64,000 nucleotides of DNA from Parietichytrium sp. I65-24A. Its lineage: Eukaryota > Sar > Bigyra > Thraustochytrida > Thraustochytriidae. Under the pieces are notes generated by a model. The model had not been told where the DNA came from. It was given only the letters and a program-made list of their open reading frames with translations, and searched no databases. Every line of letters begins with the position of its first letter. Position 1 is the first letter of the stretch. The translations under genes and the position numbers were made by a program. The stretch is from NCBI GenBank assembly GCA_012862575.1, contig BLSF01000009.1, forward strand, positions 186,001 through 250,000, in the 5' to 3' direction. Shown piece after piece: positions 59,564 through 64,000 of this stretch.

Positions 59564-59725
59564 TCATTTAATGTGATATTGTCGCCAAGCAATACTGTCG
59601 CAGCGCTGGCGTGATCATCAAAAACGCGCACGACAAACAATGTACCTTGTAACTAAGCTGATTTAAGATTAAAAAAAAAAAAAAAACTTCTTGGTTTCTA
59701 TTTGCATGTCATCAATCCTATTGGT

Positions 59726-61354
59726 TTACCGGTGCTTGGCCCGCTTCGAGTGGCCGCCATCCTTTCCGTGCTTACTGGGTCGCTTGGAGCGCGTCTCCTC
59801 TTCCGAGTCATCATCGTCGTCATTAATCAGCGCCAAGACACTATCTGAGCGTGGCGCCGAGTTCATAGCCAGAGGCTCGATACGATCCATAGGCTTTCGG
59901 GCGGCGTGAGGATTGATCTCATCCTCATCCAAGTCTTCTCCATCTAAATCTAAGCCCAAAATTTCGGCCGCGCGCTTGTATGACATTTTCTCAGCTGCGT
60001 CTGGTCTACGCGGTGGCGGTGCTTCCCCGGGTCTAATATATACGTAATCCTTGGGGATTGGGATGGACGGACCCCTCTTGACTAATTCAGTACGCTCCAA
60101 CTCTTCGTCGATACTATCGTTGTCATCATCGACATCGCTATTCCCACGCTCGATGTCGCTGTCTGCATCATCGAGGCAATACATTTTGTACATGCGCTCC
60201 ACTTGCTCTTTGAAAGGTACGTTCTCCAAATGTTTCCTGCGGATCAATGATACCCACTGCCGCCTCGCCACAAAAGCTGAAAAGCGAATCGTGAGGTTCT
60301 CAAAAGGTACCTGGTCGAACTCATCTGCGTTCACTGCGTGCAGAGCCTCCAATAACTCTCGGTATTCAATTCTTCCCCAGTTGCGTGTTGGATAGCCAAC
60401 GGCTCTTCCATGAAGCGACTGGTGCCATTTGTTGAAGCAACTTGGTATGGTTCGGCCAAGTTTCTTGGCGATAAGCTTCCATGGGCTGCACATGGCGGTT
60501 AGCCCGAGCCAAAACGGAGTTTCGCATCTCACGAAGACCTAAACTTACATGTTATACAGCGGAATGCCGTCTGGATAGAGCTTCTTAACCATTTCGATGA
60601 CAGCATCCTCTTCCTCCCTGGTCCATCGGGTACTCGGCCTCTTTGTCAGCGCTTTGTCCATCTCGATACGGTACCTGTCACGGCAGGCGTTGGGGACGCG
60701 GTTCATCAGAGCCCCAATTTTTGTCCACTGACGTCCATGCTCAGTCACAAGCCTGCGCAAAGTAGCACACTCAGCTGCAGTCCACCTGCCAGTATGTGCG
60801 GGATGGAATATTCGCTCGCCCCGGTTCTTAACGCTCTCAACAGTGCGAGTCTGCGATTCAACAAAGACCGTCAGTTTTTAAATAAAGGACAACCCTCACG
60901 GTGCCACCCGAGGCGCGGCAAACCTCCACCAAATAAACAACTTACTGGAAAGAACGCCGCACACTGCACCCAGATTCCCCTGACCTTCTTGGTAGCAGCC
61001 CGATTCGTGATCCTCGTCTCGCGACTCAAAATAGTTTCAAGCTCCTGCATCGTCACTCCGCGGCTGGCCAAGAATTCAGCGACAACCGCCTGCAACCTAT
61101 CTTCAAAACAGACATTTGCTCAACAGCTCTTGAGAACGCACGAACTTCCCATACTCTTTATTCAAAGCGACACGGAACCCCCACCCCACACCCCACACCC
61201 CACACACACATACACAAACTTCCGCAACTCACATCTTATCCTCTTCCTCACTCCATCGCCCGACGTTCATTTCCCCTTCGTCCACGAACCCGCGGCGCGC
61301 AAATCTCCGCTGCACATTTCCCGTCGGGGCTTTGGCGGGCACTTTCGCGCTCAT
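59726..61354 (-). CDS. Myb/SANT DNA-binding protein of the Reb1/TTF1/DMTF1 type, four exons
   Basis: Exons: 61,354-61,233; 61,096-60,946; 60,850-60,549; 60,485-59,726. All introns have GT..AG ends, and exon joins keep the frame, giving 444 residues. Four Myb-like units are visible. The first is VGRWSEEEDKMLQAVVAEFL (31-90, split by the first intron). The second is GRWTAAECATLRRLVTEHGR plus QWTKIGALMNRVPNACRDRYR (112-152), whose CRDR(Y/W)R is the family hallmark. The third is RWTREEEDAVIEMVKKLYPD with 'IPWKLIAKKLGRTIPSCFNKW' (166-212). The fourth is a divergent NWGRIEYRELLEALHAVN (about 227-280). The tail is acidic and serine-rich with DDDDDSEEETRSKRP and a basic nuclear-type end. Reb1/TTF1 proteins bind promoters and rDNA terminators. 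Which role applies is unknown. Confidence 0.87.
60486..60548 (-). other. 63-base intron 3 of the Myb gene
   Basis: It starts GTAAGTTT and ends TGTGCAG. The junction completes ...LYN-I-PWKLIAKK across a split codon. Confidence 0.8.
60851..60945 (-). other. 95-base intron 2 of the Myb gene
   Basis: It starts GTAAGTTG and ends AATCGCAG, in phase 0. Confidence 0.8.
61097..61232 (-). other. 136-base intron 1 of the Myb gene
   Basis: It starts GTGAGTTG and ends GAAGATAG. On the plus strand it contains a CCCCACACCCCACACCCCAC repeat (about 61,179-61,207). The split codon restores M41 within EEEDKMLQAV. Confidence 0.78.
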
Positions 61355-61477
61355 CTTCCCTCTTTTCCCCTCGAAACCTATGGACTTTCTTTCACTCACA
61401 GAGTTCCCTCGCAAGCCTCGCAAGCCTCGCAGTGCTCTTGGCTCGCCCTGCTAGGCGCCTCTTTAGTAATCGATTAC

Positions 61478-61492
61478 CGGTACTGAGTACCG
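61478..61492. promoter_or_regulatory. 15-base palindrome CGGTACTGAGTACCG
   Basis: A perfect inverted repeat around one central base, 125 bases upstream of the Myb start codon. It is the most extended copy of the GGTACTGAGTACC family. Confidence 0.55.
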
Positions 61493-62532
61493 CCTTCGCG
61501 ATTCTCACGTATGTCAAGGTGTGCGCGCCAGGCAAACCATTTCAGAATAGATGACGCAAGATTCTTTGGAGGAACCCAATCATGACGTCAGCTAATCTGT
61601 GACCATTCCTGCCTCTTGGAGGACCCTATGGAGATTAATAGGGAGTATCAAGGTCCTATTGCTTACGTCGTATTATGATATTGTGTACATACTGTTATTG
61701 TTAATGACGACAATGGAGGAGATTAGGAGGGAGCTAGAGGTTGTCAAAATCTGGAATCCGGAAATATCCGGAAAATCGTTTGGTGGAACCACAGTGGTTC
61801 GGAATACTGCGCAGCAAAGCACTTCCAGTGTGCGGTTTAGAGTTGTTTTGTTCTCCCAAGGCGACATCGACCAAGTCAATAGGTCGTATATTGAGATAAA
61901 TTATTAACCTTTTTTTGTCAGCGTTTTAAGTATTGAGAATTGTGTGGAGTCTCCGTTCTTTTGGCTGGAAACACGATGTAGAAGTCGGATCGCGCCAGAT
62001 CTCGCGCGTGTGAGATCATCGGAGATCGGAAATGATGAGTGGACGGAGCGATAGGCTGTAAGCGGTGCGAGCAGTTACGGTAACTCGAAAAGGAAACGTA
62101 TTGTTTCCTAAATTCTAGTTCAACTTTAAATTTTAATTAAAACCGCGAGCATCGCTAGCAGCTGTGAGTCACACAGAGTGATGAGTCTCGACCACTGGCT
62201 TGGCAATGACACCGCAGATAAATTTGCACGGAAGTTGGAGATGTACGCTGTGACAGCGCTCAGTACACGCTGTCTGTGCAATTGATTCACCTATCTATAC
62301 CTATGCAGACATTTGCAGGCGCAGTGACTTACTGTAAAGAATTGTAAAGAGATCGCTTCTGCTTCGCTGATACTGAACTACCCTAGCTAGCTAGCTAGGC
62401 CCTATGTAGGTACTACCATTCAACGGACAAGTACTACTTCTGTCTATTAATCTGTGCTACTGTGATGAAGTAAGCGCCATTGGATCCGTTTGGAAATCAG
62501 AGATCCTGATACCATGGCATGATGGAATTCTG

Positions 62533-62552
62533 ATGATCATCATGATGATCAT
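62533..62552. repeat. 20-base perfect palindrome of ATGATCATC units
   Basis: ATGATCATCATGATGATCAT is its own reverse complement, embedded in a longer stretch of GATGAT/CATGATG units (62,530-62,570). Confidence 0.75.
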
Positions 62553-63531
62553 GATGACGATCATCTATCAATGATTATGGCACAATCATCAGATCATGTG
62601 GAGCTATTGATCGTGGTTGGGATTGGAAATTCCGCCTGTGGCGCAGTGGCGCTGGCACGGCACGCCGCTAATAACACTTTGCTTTCTCTGAACTCGGGCC
62701 AGTAGGGCGGCAAATGAGAACTAATTTGATTCTTGATGTGTTTCATGTACCGACACACCACAGCAGAGGGAGGTCTTTTCCAAATAGCCCTGAAAAACTG
62801 TTTAAAAAAGACGCCGCCCGGTGCTTCCTGCCTTTTCGAAAGACCGGAATCAATTGAAGACTCTTCGGTGCATCAAAGAGCATGGTGAAAATTGAACGGA
62901 TGCATCCACCACATCAGCTCTTTTAATACTAAAAACTTGCACAAGCAACACAAACTCGGCGGCCGAAGTTCGAGGTCACAACAGACACATGAATTCTGAG
63001 ACCTTGAGTTGATATTCGACCTGAGGTAGCAGTAGAATCGGTGAATAGGGTTCAGGGCAAAGTTCTAGCAATCCTTCCGCGCAGAAAAAAATTGGAACGC
63101 CGGAAGTTGTGCATTTTGTCGCGAAGCTAAAACTGCACGGTTGCAACACAAATTAAGCTCGCTCTGGAAAAAAAAACTCTACCTTTTAGTTAAATTTATA
63201 GAGTTGCTTTGCTTATTCTTGGGAGACATCCTTTATCGCATCCCTTCATCAGTGGCTCGGATCTTTGATCGCCAACGGACAAGCTTAACACCACCGAGCT
63301 AGCTTCACGTTCCGGGCATACATAAGTTTTGACTAAGAAAAAGCACCGAATTCGGAGAGAAATGTGGCCCCACAAGATAATATCACAATTTATATTGCAA
63401 AGTTAGCCCTTAAATGTCCGCCAAGCATCCAGTTCCTCAACGCTTGGGGAGGAGCAAGCTGTCGCTGCTTCGAATTCCAAACTCAAAGAGATTCTCGCCG
63501 TCGATACGAGAGCGCGTGGCAGCACGAGAAA

Positions 63532-64000
63532 ATGTCGTACAACAATGACAGCTGCGACTTACGAGATCCGGGGGACACAGCATGGCTGCTTTCCTCGGCT
63601 GTGTTGGTTCTGACGATGCAAGGAGGCTTTGCGCTATTGGAGAGCGGCTCAGTGCGCGTGAACAACAGCGTCAATATTCTTGTGAAGAATGTATTTGACA
63701 TGTGCTTGGGCGGAATCGGATACTGGGCATTCGGGTGGGGACTCGCGTTTGGATCGAGCTCCAACGGGTTCATCGGCACAGATGCATTCTTCCCTGACGA
63801 GGGTCTCGATTATTCGTCCTTTTTCTTTCAGCTCTCCTTTGCAGCGACTGCTTCCACAATTGACTCAGGAGCCTGTGCAGAGAAAATGAAGCTCAAAGTC
63901 TACTTTGGTTTGTCGTTTCTCGTCTCTGCATTTGTGTACCCAGTGGTGACACATTGGGTGTGGAATGCTGAGGGTTTTTTACTGAAAAGAGGATACGTGG
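63532..64000 (+). CDS. AMT: Ammonium transporter (Amt family), 5' part, runs off the window
   Basis: 156 residues are visible from ATG 63,532; the gene continues beyond base 64,000. The sequence matches the start of Amt proteins: GDTAWLLSSAVLVLTMQGGF and ALLESGSVRVNNSVNILVKN (TM1 and the conserved gate region), VFDMCLGGIGYWAFGWGLAFG (TM2), NGFIGTDAFFP, FFFQLSFAATASTI, then 'DSGACAEKMKLKVYFGLSFL' and VSAFVYPVVTHWVWNAEG (TM3-TM4). The usual 'IVSGAVAER' is replaced by IDSGACAEK. Amt proteins are trimers that carry ammonium across the plasma membrane. The transport histidines lie beyond the visible part. Confidence 0.93.
   Translation, partial: MSYNNDSCDLRDPGDTAWLLSSAVLVLTMQGGFALLESGSVRVNNSVNILVKNVFDMCLGGIGYWAFGWGLAFGSSSNGFIGTDAFFPDEGLDYSSFFFQLSFAATASTIDSGACAEKMKLKVYFGLSFLVSAFVYPVVTHWVWNAEGFLLKRGYV

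Larger units (their letters stand above)
61355..63531. other. Divergent 5' region, Myb/AMT
   Basis: 2.2 kb without a supported gene. It contains the palindromes at 61,478-61,492 and 62,533-62,552, and TAGCTAGCTAGC near 62,384. A segment near 62,632-62,711 mimics parts of a tRNA but does not fold as one. Confidence 0.45.

Noticed and set aside
62632-62711. tRNA-like segment with TGGCGCAGTGG (A-box-like), CTAATAAC and pairing ends (CCGCCT/GGGCGG)
   Set aside because: There is no GGTTCGA-type B box and no anticodon stem; the parts do not fold into a cloverleaf.

Overview
The window is nuclear DNA of a microbial eukaryote. It holds 23 protein genes with long, mostly intron-free reading frames, and four genes carry short GT-AG introns of about 43 to 355 bases. 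The gene set includes an FG nucleoporin, exocyst Sec10, a mitochondrial OXA1 insertase, a cytoplasmic dynein light intermediate chain, an AGC-type kinase and a Myb/SANT factor. The dynein subunit argues against land plants and red algae. A plant-type DWF1 sterol reductase, a chloroplast-type glutamyl endopeptidase, SPX-GDPD and a patched-like RND protein suggest a heterokont (possibly thraustochytrid-like) or similar protist. That placement is an inference with low confidence. No bacterial operons, tRNA or rRNA genes, CRISPR arrays or virus-derived elements were recognised.

Layout: bases 1-3,787 hold no gene I can support. From 3.8 to 10.2 kb are a DCAF10-like WD40 protein (+), a secreted four-repeat protein (-), a small ABM-fold protein (-) and a phosducin-like protein (+). 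A 4.1 kb gene-free gap follows. From 14.4 to 25.1 kb are SPX-GDPD (+) and four minus-strand genes: a glutamyl endopeptidase with a complete NUDT9 ADP-ribose pyrophosphatase inside its propeller, a multipass membrane protein, a phytanoyl-CoA-dioxygenase-like enzyme and a kelch protein. From 26 to 31 kb are a coiled-coil protein, a transposase-derived gene and DWF1.

From 27.5 kb to 61.4 kb the genes form six consecutive convergent pairs: transposase-like/DWF1, RND protein/Sec10, polyQ coiled-coil/dynein LIC, nucleoporin/OXA1, UDP-glycosyltransferase/kinase and FHA protein/Myb factor. Gaps at 3' ends are short (about 125-490 bases) and gaps at 5' ends are longer (about 630-2,200 bases). The last gene is an ammonium transporter that runs off the right edge.

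Most genes have a purine-rich (GA) tract on the coding strand just before the start codon. Several 5' intergenic spaces contain palindromes such as GGTACTGAGTACC. The genes do not form one pathway. Themes are membrane and secretory traffic (Sec10, dynein LIC, OXA1, RND protein), nuclear pore and transcription (nucleoporin, Myb factor), sterol and lipid metabolism (DWF1, SPX-GDPD, PhyH-like, RND protein) and nutrient handling (SPX-GDPD for phosphate, AMT for ammonium). The strongest candidates for something undescribed are the NUDT9-in-peptidase fusion and a membrane-anchored zinc-finger AGC-like kinase whose catalytic domain is split by a spacer of about 300 residues.
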